Both the position numbers and the translations under genes were made by a program. From Moniliophthora roreri (taxonomy: Eukaryota; Basidiomycota; Agaricomycetes; Agaricales; Marasmiaceae): a stretch of 64,000 bases of DNA. Below, one piece after another: positions 11,471-22,373 of the stretch. A model generated the notes under the pieces. That model was not told where the DNA came from. It saw only the letters and a list, made by a program, of their open reading frames with translations, and made no database searches. The stretch covers positions 310,001-374,000 of the forward strand of contig LATX02000197.1 in NCBI GenBank assembly GCA_001466705.2. Direction: 5' to 3'. Position 1 is the stretch's first letter; every line of letters begins with the position of its first letter.

Positions 11471-13304
11471 AAAGTACGAAAGACTTTGAGAGCATGCCAA
11501 GTCGAGGATATACAAGTTGTCCTTCACTCTCAAAGAATAACGCCGGTCCGAAGTATGCCACTCCTTCCGCTTGTGCCGTTCTACAGTTCTTCTCAAGGAT
11601 TGGAGTATGATATGACTCGGGGATGAGGAGAACCTGAACATGCTCTCAATCAAGATATCCTGACATCGCCGTGTGGTGACTCACCTTTGCTTTGATCATC
11701 TCCATTCAAAAGTCCCGTTCCCAGATCTCTTCCGCATTGACAGTTCCACTTGCCTTCATTTTCTGATAGGCAGGATTGTGAGCCAAGTCCAGCTTGATCC
11801 ACAAGAACATGCCAGCCTGATATTGACGCTCACATCAGTCAACGGATCTTTCGCAAAAATGACGGATTGACTGATATCTTGGGATAGTTGTAACTGAAGA
11901 GTGATGTGGAATTGTCTCGTGCTCCACATCCCTTAGGCAGGGCAACTACATCGTTCATCACGCCTTGGGGGGCAGCAACCACCTCGAAGTTAGTCACGTC
12001 CTTATGCCATAGCTGTGTCTCAAACCTGCGAGCCAACGAGAAGATCCTTCTTGATTCCAGATCGCGAGAAGCTCCTCGACAACCTTCTAGTAACATCGCA
12101 AAATGAGTATCATTCAAGTGGAACGAAAACGGTATTATTACCCCACCTGTGACCAGCCCGACGGCATCTGTGACATTACTTCAGTTGCACGGAGTAGTCT
12201 CTCCGCAAACAGCGGGTTGCGAACAAAGTACCCCAAACAATTTCCTGGTCCCAGTGTCTACCACTAAACCCAATGATCAGACAAAGTCCACTGATAGACG
12301 CTAGCAGACGAACCTTACTGAACGTTTCCAACCTGATGACTCGGCCTTGGTTGTCCAAGCTCAGGAACGTGGGCACCAGCGACTTCACAAGCTTTCTTAA
12401 GATCATCTCAACAGCCTCCTTCGCTATCCTATGTTCAGACGGCGCATACGCCGGCAGTTGCAGGAAGTAATACGGATCATCTTCGCATATCACGATGATA
12501 TACTTCACGCAGATGTCGTTAGATGGCTTGCTATCGTCCCGACGGCAATGTTGCGCCAGTAGGGTTTTGACCAACCGGAATGGTATATAACCTGAGGACC
12601 AGTCAGTTAGGGGATCTGAGAAAAAGCAAGGAACGCACAAAGAAGGCCTTTTCCCAGCCCTTTCTTCCTCGTCCCAATTCCCAAGAAGCTTCTCCGACTC
12701 CTCTGGGGATGATACTATCCTGATCCATCGCCATAGGAACACCCTGACAGCCCGTGGGTGCACAGAGAGCCTGTGCCGAGGGATACGTATACTGTTCTAC
12801 CAGGACGTAATCTCTCGCCTCGCCTCGCAGAGATACGACCTGTTCCATGCGTCGGTATTTCCCGAGTGCAGCAAAATCTCGAAATCGGAGTAGCGAGGTT
12901 TTTAATACATCTTCAGTGAACTTTCGAATGAAAACCGACAGCTTCTCGGAGCCCCTCGCAGTTCCTGGTGCAGGATGAAGTAAGCTTTTGTTTATTCCTA
13001 TCCAGAACGTTAACGAACACGCACCATATTGGAGATTTGCAGAGATGGTACTAGTCTTATTACCCTTCGTGTACTTGGCCGACGTGCTACACTGAGCACT
13101 GCGTACCGCCCGCTAGACTGATCATCGTCGGCTCGTATCTGTTGGCAAGAATTCAATACCGTTCATTCGAAATAGGAGCCCAAACCACGCACATCGTAAA
13201 ATATCCTTCGATGGACTGGGCGTCCTCGATTTGCTGAGCGTATTCAGATGATGAGAGAAGTTGATCGCTTTGGGTCAGGCATCTGCGTTTATAGTCCGGG
13301 TCAT
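11471..13304 (-). pseudogene. Decayed ARO8-type aromatic / 2-aminoadipate aminotransferase
   Basis: Read from 13304 downwards, all the family landmarks appear in order but in different frames: LSKSRTPSPSKDIL, MISLAGG, ISANLQYG, RYSDFEILLHSGNTDAW, YVLVEQYTYPSAQAL, YTIPVGQNPTGATLPSGR, VICEDDPYYFLQ, GRVIRLETFSK (Schiff-base lysine), TLGPGNCLGYFVRNPLFAE, VMSQMPSGWSQ, MFLWIKLDL. These identify a PLP-dependent fold-I enzyme that transaminates aromatic amino acids, kynurenine or 2-aminoadipate. Several introns keep good borders, for example after FSK. The gene is broken by a frameshift inside the HSGNTDAW region, an in-frame TAG (12533-12531) and frame change just after LPSGR, and stops after LRHSYGIR. 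The neighbouring transporter is also decayed, so the block seems released from selection. Confidence 0.8.
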
Positions 13305-13858
13305 GACAAGAAATGGGAAGGTGAGTAGAGTGAAAGGACAGGGTGGATAGAAAGGTCGGGATTCTTAGGCAATACTACGCACTTCTTATAAAGAGACGGC
13401 TTTCGAGGGTTTTACAGCCCACTCATGTTGGACTCGGGTGAAAAGAAGGACGAATCGAGTCACATTTCCGAGAATGCCGAACACCCCTGGGTCATGTCCC
13501 CAAATCAGCAACACCCTTCGAATGTCAGACTGTAAAATTAGAGTTCAAAAGGCTAGCGGAAATGAGGCTCGAACAGCAGTCGTGCGTCGATATGGGCGCT
13601 TGTCTTCGATTATTGGTCGGATACATTGTGAACATTCAATACGCCTATCCAATACATCGAGTTTGTGGCGTTCTTCAGGCGCCTCTTTGAAGTCGGCTTA
13701 TATGCTCGTGCTGTTCCAAATCAGGTTATATGACAGGACTACCTTGTTTTATGAAAGACGCCGTAAAAACAACGTCGTCCAAAGTCTGCTTCAATCATTC
13801 CAAGCGTGTTGCTTTTCGTCCTAGAGAAAACAATGGCTGTTTAGACGAATCTTTACCT
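13305..13858. other. Spacer with an unassigned 128-codon frame
   Basis: A + strand frame at 13438-13824 is open but rich in Arg/Ser, has no motif and no neighbouring exon. It is treated as chance. No other content recognised. Confidence 0.35.
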
Positions 13859-15615
13859 TCATTTATTTACATGTAGGACGTGCTCAGGGAAGAACCAGAA
13901 GACGCAAGGCGCCGAGAAGAATGTTGTTCCGATAAAGACATCTGCAAAAAAATGTGTTGACCGCCTACGCGTGGTGAGCTCGTGTCCGCACTGTACAGTA
14001 ATAGCTCTCTTTAATATTAGCGAATGCCTGTGTGAAAAGCGAGAACTCAACGCAGAATCCAGATCCGACCGAGAAGGCACGACGTACACTCGGCCCCGTT
14101 TCAGTAATAGCGATGTTGAAAACGAAATATAATGTTGAAGCCAGGCCCTTTCTGCGTAAGAGTGATTAGGGACAATGCAAGCAGTTGGTTCGAACGGCAC
14201 TTACACTTTACTTCTCAGGAACATGGATAAGATCTTCACCCCGTATAGCCAAGTCATACTGTTGATTCCCAAATCTGAACATAATGGCCGGTGTATGAGC
14301 GAAATTGAGGCAAGAATACAGTAGAAGACTGGCAGTAAACAGTAGTGAACATGTAGATCCCAAGAATAGCAAAGCCCTTCCCGAACTTGTTGTCAGAGTC
14401 TGCGAAAAATCTAGCCACCGTTGGAGAGACAGTCAGTATACAGCTTTAACGATCGCTTGACAGGACCTACTTATTGCAGAGTATATCGAGTCGATGCAGA
14501 GCCATAGAGAGCCACAACCAAGTAGCTTGACACGACCAAATCGGTCGACTATTCTTAGTTGAAGAGCAGGCAGCTTGTCTTCAGGCTACACTGAACAACG
14601 GCGTTGACGCAGAGATGGTGTTGACCAAAAGCCCAACCGTTCCGTAGATACTGGCGAGCAGGAGAATTCTGCTGCCCGTGACACCAAGCTATTTGTACAA
14701 CGTTGTCGGTAATAGTCTGAGGATTGACGCCGGTAATAGAAGTCATGGTTTGAACAGCAACTGCGATAATAATACTGTTTTGTATTTCGACCATGCTTCT
14801 GCGAAACTTGACATACCGAAGACTGGACAATATCAGTTTATTCGACGAACTACGTTGAGTGAACAATCACCTTCTCGAATAGAATTTACTCCTTCATGTC
14901 CTCAAAGTCTGAGTGCAGGGTATCCTTACATCATGCTAATCAGTTTGTTCTCGTAGATTTCAGCTGGCCTGCAAACTTGTCGCGGAAAAATTGCCTCTAA
15001 TCCGACTGAAGGCAGCTTTCACTTCATCATCTACTCCAATGCAAATGATCAATCTCAGAGACCCAGGTAGAACCATCAATCCAAGGAAAAGAATGACGCC
15101 AGGTGGTGTCTGAAGTGCAAGAGGAAAGCACCATTAGAAGGAGGCAGTATCCGACACAAAGCCACAAGCGTATCCCACCCAGTTTGCTGCCATAGATGGC
15201 CGATCGAGATACCATCCTATCTTTTTAAGTAACGGACGCGCCTAGGAAGCCTCCGATTCCAATCATATATCCAGAGAGACCACCAATGTAGGTAGCGACG
15301 ATCGCACCTGTTGCAGCGTCGCTGTGTCGCTCCGTGTCTGGTTTCGTGTCAGTACACACGGCAATGACAAACCATTTCATACTCATACTCTTTGGCACTG
15401 TCGTGTGCTATATTCGTCGTGATAATGCCAGTGTCGTAGCTTGAAAAACCAATTCAGTTTATTGGGGAGTCGACAGTAAACAAACACGCATCCGAAAAGG
15501 AACGAGCCTGTACGAAGGAGGTGAGTGACAGGATAAATACGTCAAGTAAGAGTACTCACCCATACCTGTGGAAAAGCCGACCATTACAATATATGGCCTC
15601 ATGGTGGTGAATGCC
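13859..15615 (-). pseudogene. Decayed MFS sugar transporter
   Basis: Fragments in order from 15600 downwards match a sugar-porter MFS protein: MRPYIVMVGFSTGM, SYDTGIITTNIA, a glycine-rich helix GAIVATYIGGLSGYMIG, GVILFLGLMVLPGSLR, VDDEVKAAFSRIRG, VAVQTMTSITGVN, LGVTGSRILLLASIYG, and a last helix ending FFPEHV where the family has PETKG. The frame changes repeatedly and stops lie between blocks. The hallmark PESPRW has decayed to PGSLRL, and the DRxGRR loop is not found. Some interruptions may be introns, but the degraded motifs and the missing loop favour a pseudogene. Its original role would be proton-driven uptake of a hexose or related sugar at the plasma membrane. Confidence 0.6.
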
Positions 15616-16462
15616 TTTGTCAGACTAGGAAGAGAAATTCACGAACAAAGCTTGTCCGCTCTTTCATTGTGACCATCCGTGTTATCGCATTCCCAATGCT
15701 CAAGAGTCACAGTCCGGTCTCGACTACGACTTGGAGGGGCTGAACTGGTGAGTTTGGACTGGATCAGAGTTACAATTCTTGAAATCAGAAATAAACTTCC
15801 GGTCGCAGGAGCCGGACCAGGTCCCTGGCGTTGGTATGTAAAGACGTCGAGGTGTCGAAGGGTGTCGAGCAGGAGACAGTGCTTCGCGATTTGTGAACTT
15901 CGCGTAAAAGACAGTACATCCTTCTTGCTGGTGCTTGAGAGATACATCTTAGTATGCGGCCAGGGGGTTCCGAGCTCGAGTCCTTGAGTGGAGGTAAGGA
16001 CTTGTAAGATGTCAGCATGGAGCTTGCATGGAGCACCGTCTTGGGAGAATGATGGGCGGGAAAAATAGGTACCGCCGTCGGCCCTAAACGTTACAGTATA
16101 TGAATACCGGTCCGACTTGATCTACGCAATTCGATAAGGAGTTGAAGGTTCAAGCTCCAAGAACGACAGGCTTTGCTCAAGATGACGATAACGAAATGAC
16201 TCGGTGGTCGTGTACAGCGATAGAGAATGTGCTGCGTGAGAAATTCCTCTGCAAAACCTTTTCGACCTCCATCATCCCCGCCGCGTATCACCAGGCTGAA
16301 TTCGCTCTCCACGGCATATGGCTTTCCTCCAGCCTTCTATCGGCTCCCCACCGAAGCACATGCTCAGATAGCCTCGGAAGATACAGAATCCGGACCGACA
16401 TTCGGCGGCATCTTCAAAGGCTTCGTCTTGAAATCACCCCATCATCGTCTACAGCCTCAAAT
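15616..16462. other. Region upstream of the aldolase
   Basis: No gene recognised. A + strand open stretch from 16142 runs into the aldolase frame but has no homologous character before MPLDIPLRKK, so it is treated as leader. An alternative is a short upstream exon near 16227-16440. Confidence 0.35.
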
Positions 16463-17596
16463 ATGCCTCTTGATATTCCTCTCCGCAAGAAGATTGCTAC
16501 AGGTGAGCAGGCTGCAGGTGCATGGCTTACGCTTCCGAGGTACGTCATTTGGGCTCCCCAGAAGCTGCTAGTCTAATTATCGGAATCAGTACTGCAATCG
16601 CAAGAACGATCGCGAATACTGCAAATGTCTCCTGGGTACTGATTGATGGAGGTGCGTGTTCTACTTCATAGTAACCAGAGGGAGCTAGCTCGCTGATCCA
16701 TGTCTTTCACTGGTAGAGCACGGCTTAATTAATGGTGAATCTACAATCAGAACATAGTCCATCCAAGCTCATCGACCCGACTACTAGAATCCCACTTCTA
16801 TGACTTGACAAACACCGTCGCATCAGCTGGTGCTTCACCCATAATTCGAGTCCCTGCGGAGGAAATCTGGCTCATCAAGGTACTTGACCTTGGGTCCTCA
16901 CCCCGATCCTCTTGCTTACCACGCGTCCCGTTATAGAGAGCCTTAGATAGCGGCGCTCATGGACTGATGATCCCCATGGCCAACAACGTGGAAATAGTCC
17001 GCAAGGTCGTCCAAGCCTGCAAATATCCCCCAGTTGGCATTCGTGGATTCGGGCCCATGTTCACACATGCTGCGGGTGCATTGGGGGGTACATACAAGGA
17101 AACTGCGAACGACGATCTAGTTATTGCTGTTCAGATTGAACATCCTCAAGCAGTAGAGGAAATTGATTTGATTGTTCAGGAGGGTATTGATGTTGCTTTC
17201 GTGCGTTTCCGTATCTTGATCTAGTTTGAAGAGTTGGATATCAATGTCTTTGCAGATCGGTCCTTTCGATCTCGCCATACAAATGGGCGTTGAATTTGGT
17301 GGGGAGGAGCACGAAGCTGCCATTTCCAAGATTCTCAATTCGTGCAAGAAGGCCGGCAAAGTTGCTGCCATTTTTTGTGCGTTTCTTTTCGTGCCTCACG
17401 TATCTGAAACGATATTGATAGAATGTTCATAGGTCTTACCGGTGAACAGGCTGCTAAACGATTCGCTCAAGGGTTCGATATGGTTAGCGTTACGACTGAC
17501 ATTGACACAATCACGGACGGATTTGCGGCAGCGCTTTCTGCGGCGACAGGGCAGAACGCTGCAGGCGTGAAGGGCTATACGACTGCTACTAGTTAG
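16463..17596 (+). CDS. HpcH/HpaI-family aldolase (2-keto-3-deoxy sugar acid / 2-oxo acid aldolase type)
   Basis: A class-II, divalent-metal pyruvate aldolase that splits 2-keto-3-deoxy acids into pyruvate and an aldehyde. The start MPLDIPLRKK leads to GAWLTLPSTAIARTIA across intron 1. Next come VLIDGEHG (acid/base and metal region), RALDSGAHGLMIPMANN, GIRGFGP, VQIEHPQAVEEI (the Glu ligand region), GIDVAFIGPFDLAIQMG (the Asp ligand region) and the C-terminal GFDMVSVTTDIDTI. It ends GVKGYTTATS with TAG at 17594-17596. Length (about 280 residues) and motif order are those of a full enzyme, and no breaks were seen. It is followed 300 bp on by a co-oriented ribokinase and preceded by a sugar-transporter relic, which suggests sugar-acid catabolism. 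The exact substrate cannot be read from sequence. Confidence 0.87.
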
Positions 17597-17892
17597 ACTT
17601 GTGATACCCTTGGTGCTGGATGGAATTGAGTGAAGTTTGTAGCCTTTTACATACCGGGTCTCTGTAAAGATTATGTATCATCATCGTTAGAGTAGGCAGC
17701 AGACATGATGTTTGCTGATAGTCGCCCGGGTAGTCTGAGAATTCGGAAAGAGTCCGGAATTTCATTCTTTGATCACGTCGCGATGGTACAAAAAGTCATG
17801 CAGCCCTCGGATCCACGAGCTTCCATCTCCTCCAACTTGACCAGTGTAGCTTTCTCTTGAACTTGAAGATCTCTCTGATTTCGTTCGTGTCG

Positions 17893-19172
17893 ATGATGAG
17901 TGACAAGCCTCGTTGTCTGATTCGTGGTTCCATCAGTATGTCTCATTTTCTCTGTGTATCACCCTTATAAGTTTCTCCTAGATGTTGATGAATACTTCAA
18001 CGGTGCGAGACCCGTATAATGATTCAAAATCAGCTTCCCGACGCCTCTTACAGTGAAGGACATCGCCCGACCTGGAGAAACAATTTCTTCGCATGGCCTC
18101 ACGAAAAGACCCGGCGGCAAGGGAGCGAATCAATCGGTTGCTGTTGCAAAGGCTGGAGGACATGCAGATTTTGTGGGAGCTGTCGGGGGAGACGGTTATT
18201 GGACACTTGAGCACTTGAAGGAGCAGGGTGTCGATATTTCTGGGTCTGAACGCGTTTCGGTACGCTTGCCTTTCCATCTGGATTTTTCCTACAAAATTGA
18301 TTCTGGATGTAGGAACTGACTGGCAGAGCTTTGATTCAAGTAGCTGATGACGGCGAGAACAGTATCAGTGCGTCTGTTACTTGGTTCCATTGCACTCTAA
18401 CCAACAGTCCTCAACAGTCCTCTATAAAGGCGCCAACTATGCCATCCTACCAAAAAAACCAATCCACGCGAACACAACGCTTCTCCTTCTCCAAAACGAG
18501 ATACCCTTGAGTGAATCCCTCTACTATCTCGCAGAGGCCTCCTCCCAGGGCATCGTAACCATCTTTAATCCTTCACCTATGCCAAATGACGAAGAACTCA
18601 GGTCTTTTCCTTGGCACCAACTCACTTGGCTCATTGTTAACGAGGGAGAGGCCAACGACATGTACAAGGTCCTCACTTCTCGATCTGACTCCGCCAATAA
18701 AGAAGTGATCGATGTGAGCAAGACACCCTATGCCAACGTCCTAGCGTACCCCGTGGCATTACGTCTATCCTCCCAGATGCCTAAGACAAATGTCGTCTGT
18801 ACGTTAGGTGGATCAGGCGTGTTAACTCTTCTTCCTACGCTCCGAGATGCAGCTGGGCTTCCCGAACCGATCTTTCTGCCCGCGGCAAAGATGGAAAATG
18901 GCGTTGTCGATACTACGGGTGCTGGGGACTGTTTTACTGGGTATATGGCAGCGGGGTTGATGGAGCTCCAGCATCAGAAGGGTTCGAACTCGCTTACCCA
19001 TGAAGACGTGCTTAATGTCATGAAGCGATGCGTACAGGTACGTGGTACTGCCGGCGTGTTCGGACTGATCTAAAGTGCCTTTCGGTTATAGGCTAGTGGT
19101 CTGTGTGTTGAGAGGGCAGGTGCTATGTCGAGTATACCTCTTGGAGCGGAAGTAGACGCAAGCCTCGAATAA
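17893..19172 (+). CDS. RBK1: Ribokinase (PfkB family)
   Basis: Phosphorylates ribose, or a related sugar, with ATP in the cytosol. It starts MMSDKPRCLIRGSI, is joined by an intron to NVDEYFN, and a second intron leads to VKDIARPGETISS. The PfkB signature GGKGANQSVAVAKAGG and GAVGGDGYW follow, then QVADDGENSI, YKGANYAILP, TLLLLQNEIPL, WLIVNEGEA, VCTLGGSGVL, and the active-site signature DTTGAGDCFTGYMAAGL with the catalytic Asp. After a last intron the protein ends SGLCVERAGAMSSIPLGAEV, with TAA at 19170-19172. All splice sites are GT-AG and keep frame. A damaged copy of its middle part lies at 22010-22260. Confidence 0.9.
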
Positions 19173-19585
19173 TTGTACGCTAATTACGATCCAAACAAAG
19201 ACAGGCACAAAGCAAAGCACGAAGCAAAACACGGCAAGCGCCCATCGCTTGAACTGTTCACAAAGTAATTCATGGATCTTACCCATCATTCTATCGTTGT
19301 GTCCCGGATATTACTCTCACATGTTCTCAAATTTGACAAATTACTCATTCTGAGTTTGCATCTTGCCCCTATCAGCGCAGAGGAGCTTCCGAAACAGCCT
19401 TATGGAATTTGGCTGGCAGCTCTTACGGTGTGGCCGCACCTCAGGCAATGGAAATTTCGAATGGTTCATTCTCTTCGCCCATACCGATGCAAAATGGATG
19501 CAACCATCTGATGCCAGGATACCAGTAGATCCTATGCTCGAAACATTATAATAGCTCGGGCATTCTCTCCAAAAACCTGAATATT

Positions 19586-20844
19586 ATGTCTCCCAACATT
19601 GACGTTGAGGCTGCCTGGGTCCCTCGTTTTGGCATTGTTGTTTTCCTCGATGTCGCATTTCTCATGAGCTCGACTTTCACATACGGTACGTCCCTCATCG
19701 ATCTGCACATTCCTACCGTGAATGACCACTTCTCTAGGTATCTATACGATTCTAATTTGCCTTGTTGTGCCCATTCTCAGGTACTTGTAATACATCTTTT
19801 TGGAGCCCCAACCACAACTGAGCGCAAAATTTGCAGAAATGGCCAAGGCAATTACAAAGCGAAGATAGTTTTGTCAGCTGTGCTGACTATGTTTGCAATA
19901 TCCACTTTTTCCGTCGCTTTCCAAGCCGCACACTTGTTTCTCGGTCTGAAGATGGTTGTTGTAGACCAGATGAAGGAACCACTGGATGCTCTCAAAAGAA
20001 AGACCTATACGGCTTACGTTTTAGGGCAGGCCTTGAGCCCTGTTAGTGTGAGCATATCCCGTTCTTTTATAAATTGGTTCCGATTCAAGAATCAAATACA
20101 CATAACTTATCAGTTTTTGATTGGGGACTCGGTCGTGATGTGGCGGTCTTGGGCTCTTTGGTCGGGTCGTCTGAAGATTGTACTCGTTCCAATTATCTTT
20201 CTCCTCGGGACTGCCGCGTCAACTTTTATCTCCTGGGATTATTTAGGCCGGCACCTCTCATTTCAGGACATTATGGTTGACGACACGCCAGGGTGTTTCG
20301 TGACTACCTATGGATTATCTGCTGCAACCAATGTGGCGGCTACGGCGGCAATCGGCTACAAAGCATGGTATGCAATATCTCTCTCGGGATCCTCACGTAG
20401 AACCGGCTCAGGCTATATCGGAATGTAGCTGGACAATATAGTACGCAAGCTCGAATGGGCAAAGTCATCAGTATTATCTTGGCCTTCGGAGGAATATATT
20501 CCCTACTATGGGTACGGTTTGGGTTTTCGGTGTCCGGATGGTAGCGTGCTCATAGTTATCTAGATTATAGGCGTAGCTATAGCGGCAAAGTCTCGTGAAG
20601 GTGCCTCACTACCTCTGCGAATTCTGCACTACTGGATCCGAGGGGCGTCAAGACAGGTCGTGGTATGTACAAGTTAATATCTCTACCCCGTCAGCCACTT
20701 GACTAATACTGAGCTCAAGGGATTTATCCAACCCTACTGGTTGTAGTGGTCCATAAGAATCGCTCGCTCTGGGAAGCTCCCGACGAGCGTTCTGAACATG
20801 ACGTGCAACAGAGTGGTCAGTTTGTACGGTCGGGGCTGGAATAA
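19586..20844 (+). CDS. Seven-TM basidiomycete membrane protein, copy A
   Basis: An uncharacterised integral membrane protein of a basidiomycete-expanded family. It starts MSPNIDVEAAWVPRFG. Hydrophobic segments follow: IVVFLDVAFLMSSTFTYG, TILICLVVPILR (after an intron), VLSAVLTMFAISTFSVAF, the family motif GDSVVMWRSWALWSG, VPIIFLLGTAASTFISW, GLSAATNVAATAAIGYKAW, and one more near 20460-20570. The cytoplasmic end is HKNRSLWEAPDE, with TAA at 20842-20844. The same order and motifs recur in copies B and C at 50.4-54.1 kb. No enzyme motif was seen. A receptor or sensor role is only a guess from topology. The third intron and the end of the last helix are less certain. Confidence 0.72.
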
Positions 20845-20884
20845 TCAGTCGCTCCCATGAGACCTGTCTCAGTTTAGGTGGGAG

Positions 20885-21750
20885 TAAGATTGAAAGACTA
20901 TTGTATGGAATTATGGAATGAAGCAGGGCGATGCAGAGTGTGACATACTTTGAATGCTCTATTCAATTCTGTAGCCTCTTCAATGTCAGCAGGAGATAAG
21001 TCCCCATATATCGCGACCTCCTTATAAGTTTCTAGATTGTGTTAGTTGCAGAAATGTTATTTGATGGCTGTTTTGATATCCACAACACGACCAAGAAGGA
21101 GCGGAAGCAGGCCTGCAACCGTGCTTGTAAGAGGGACAGTAGTATGGAAACAGTCCAAAGTCGTTTGCTAGACATTTATTAGCTCATCCCAATGTGATTC
21201 GGCAAGAACTCATAGGCTCTGCGGGAACCTGTTGCAGTTCCTGTGTACATGTGTCTAGCCCGTATCAAATGACATCCTACCCACATGCTCGTAGGATCTT
21301 CCGTGGTCGAGGTTAGATCTTTGAGTTTTATTCCGGGTGTATCAATGTGTACGTTGGCTTGATGTACGGCCAACACCATTCACTTGAAACGACTTTTCCA
21401 ACTCTACAAGACCAAAATCCAACCCGAACTCTAGCGACCCGCACCCTGAGCCCACGATGGCCCTATTCCAAAAGAGGGTCCTATCTTGCGCAAGATACTG
21501 AATGACGATGAGGATTGGGAATGAAATGACATGAAAGAGTATTTTCTTCCATGTTGGCGCCTCAAAACCGGGGATTCCTGCTTCTTACTCGAATGAGGGG
21601 TAGGTGTTTGCATGAACGTGTCGTCGGTTGCACCATTCGATGTGGATAACCGAGTGATACCGATGCAAATGGCGTCCTGGCGACCTTTTTCCTATTTTGA
21701 CGTCGCATAAGCAGCAAATCAATGACACGCGACGTTGAATTCTTTATCTC
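20885..21750 (-). pseudogene. Duplicated fragment of the large membrane-protein gene
   Basis: Bases here match 24055-25050 at high identity in the same orientation, for example GCAGGGCGATGCAGAGTGTG and GTCAGCAGGAGATAAGTCCC. The protein relics DLTSTTEDPTSMWVGC and RAIVGSGCG match the intact gene's DLASTTEDPTSMWAGC and RAIVGSGCG. An internal segment after about 21050 (the intron-side bases seen at 24230-24275) is missing, and the frames are interrupted. Only the part around the first membrane segments was copied. Confidence 0.85.
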
Positions 21751-22009
21751 CGCAGGCAAGATGCTGTAGTTCCAACCAACCAGTCTTTAGCCCCACGGTG
21801 AGCACCTGTACCCCCACCTTATTGATATTTTGTGTACCCATTTATGTTTGCTATTCAGTTTGGTCATATTCCAGTTCCTACTCGGCGAATTCACATGAAT
21901 CAGCTCTTGTTTCCCCTTTTCGGTGGAAGTCAATGATTTTACGGTCATTTGCACCCAAAAACAATCAACTATTCATTCACCCAAGCAGCAAGCTTCTCTA
22001 ACAAGTAGA

Positions 22010-22260
22010 TTTCGTGGGGGCTGTCGGATAAGACGGTTATTGGACGCTTGGTCACTCGAAGGAGCAGGGTGTCCATGTTTCTGGGTTTGAACGAGTTTTT
22101 CCTACGCTTGACTTTCCATCTGGATCACCCAGAAAACTAATTCTAGATGTAGGAACCGACTGGCAGAGCTCTGATTCAAGTAGCCATTGACGGCGAAAAC
22201 GGTATCAGTGCGTCTATAACCCGCGTTCATTTTGCTCTGAATCAATAGCCCTCTACAGAT
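22010..22260 (+). pseudogene. Duplicated fragment of the ribokinase gene
   Basis: The bases match 18170-18420 of the ribokinase, including both exon and intron sequence: the GGGGGCTGTCGG...ACGGTTATTGGAC block, GGAGCAGGGTGTC, the intron, and GGAACCGACTGGCAGAGCTC. Substitutions and small indels break the frame (GGDG has become GG followed by a stop). It sits between the membrane-gene fragment and the intact membrane gene. Confidence 0.88.
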
Positions 22261-22373
22261 ACAAATGATTACAGAAGGGATATAAAAAATGCATGCTCCC
22301 AGGATAGAAGGCTTAGAATGACCATATTCACCATTGTCCTGATGAACCCCCAAAATATAGAACCACTCTCGCC

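Noticed and set aside
13438..13824. 128-codon + strand frame considered as a gene
   Set aside because: Arg/Ser-rich composition, no motif, no adjoining exon, and it lies in a pseudogene-rich spacer.
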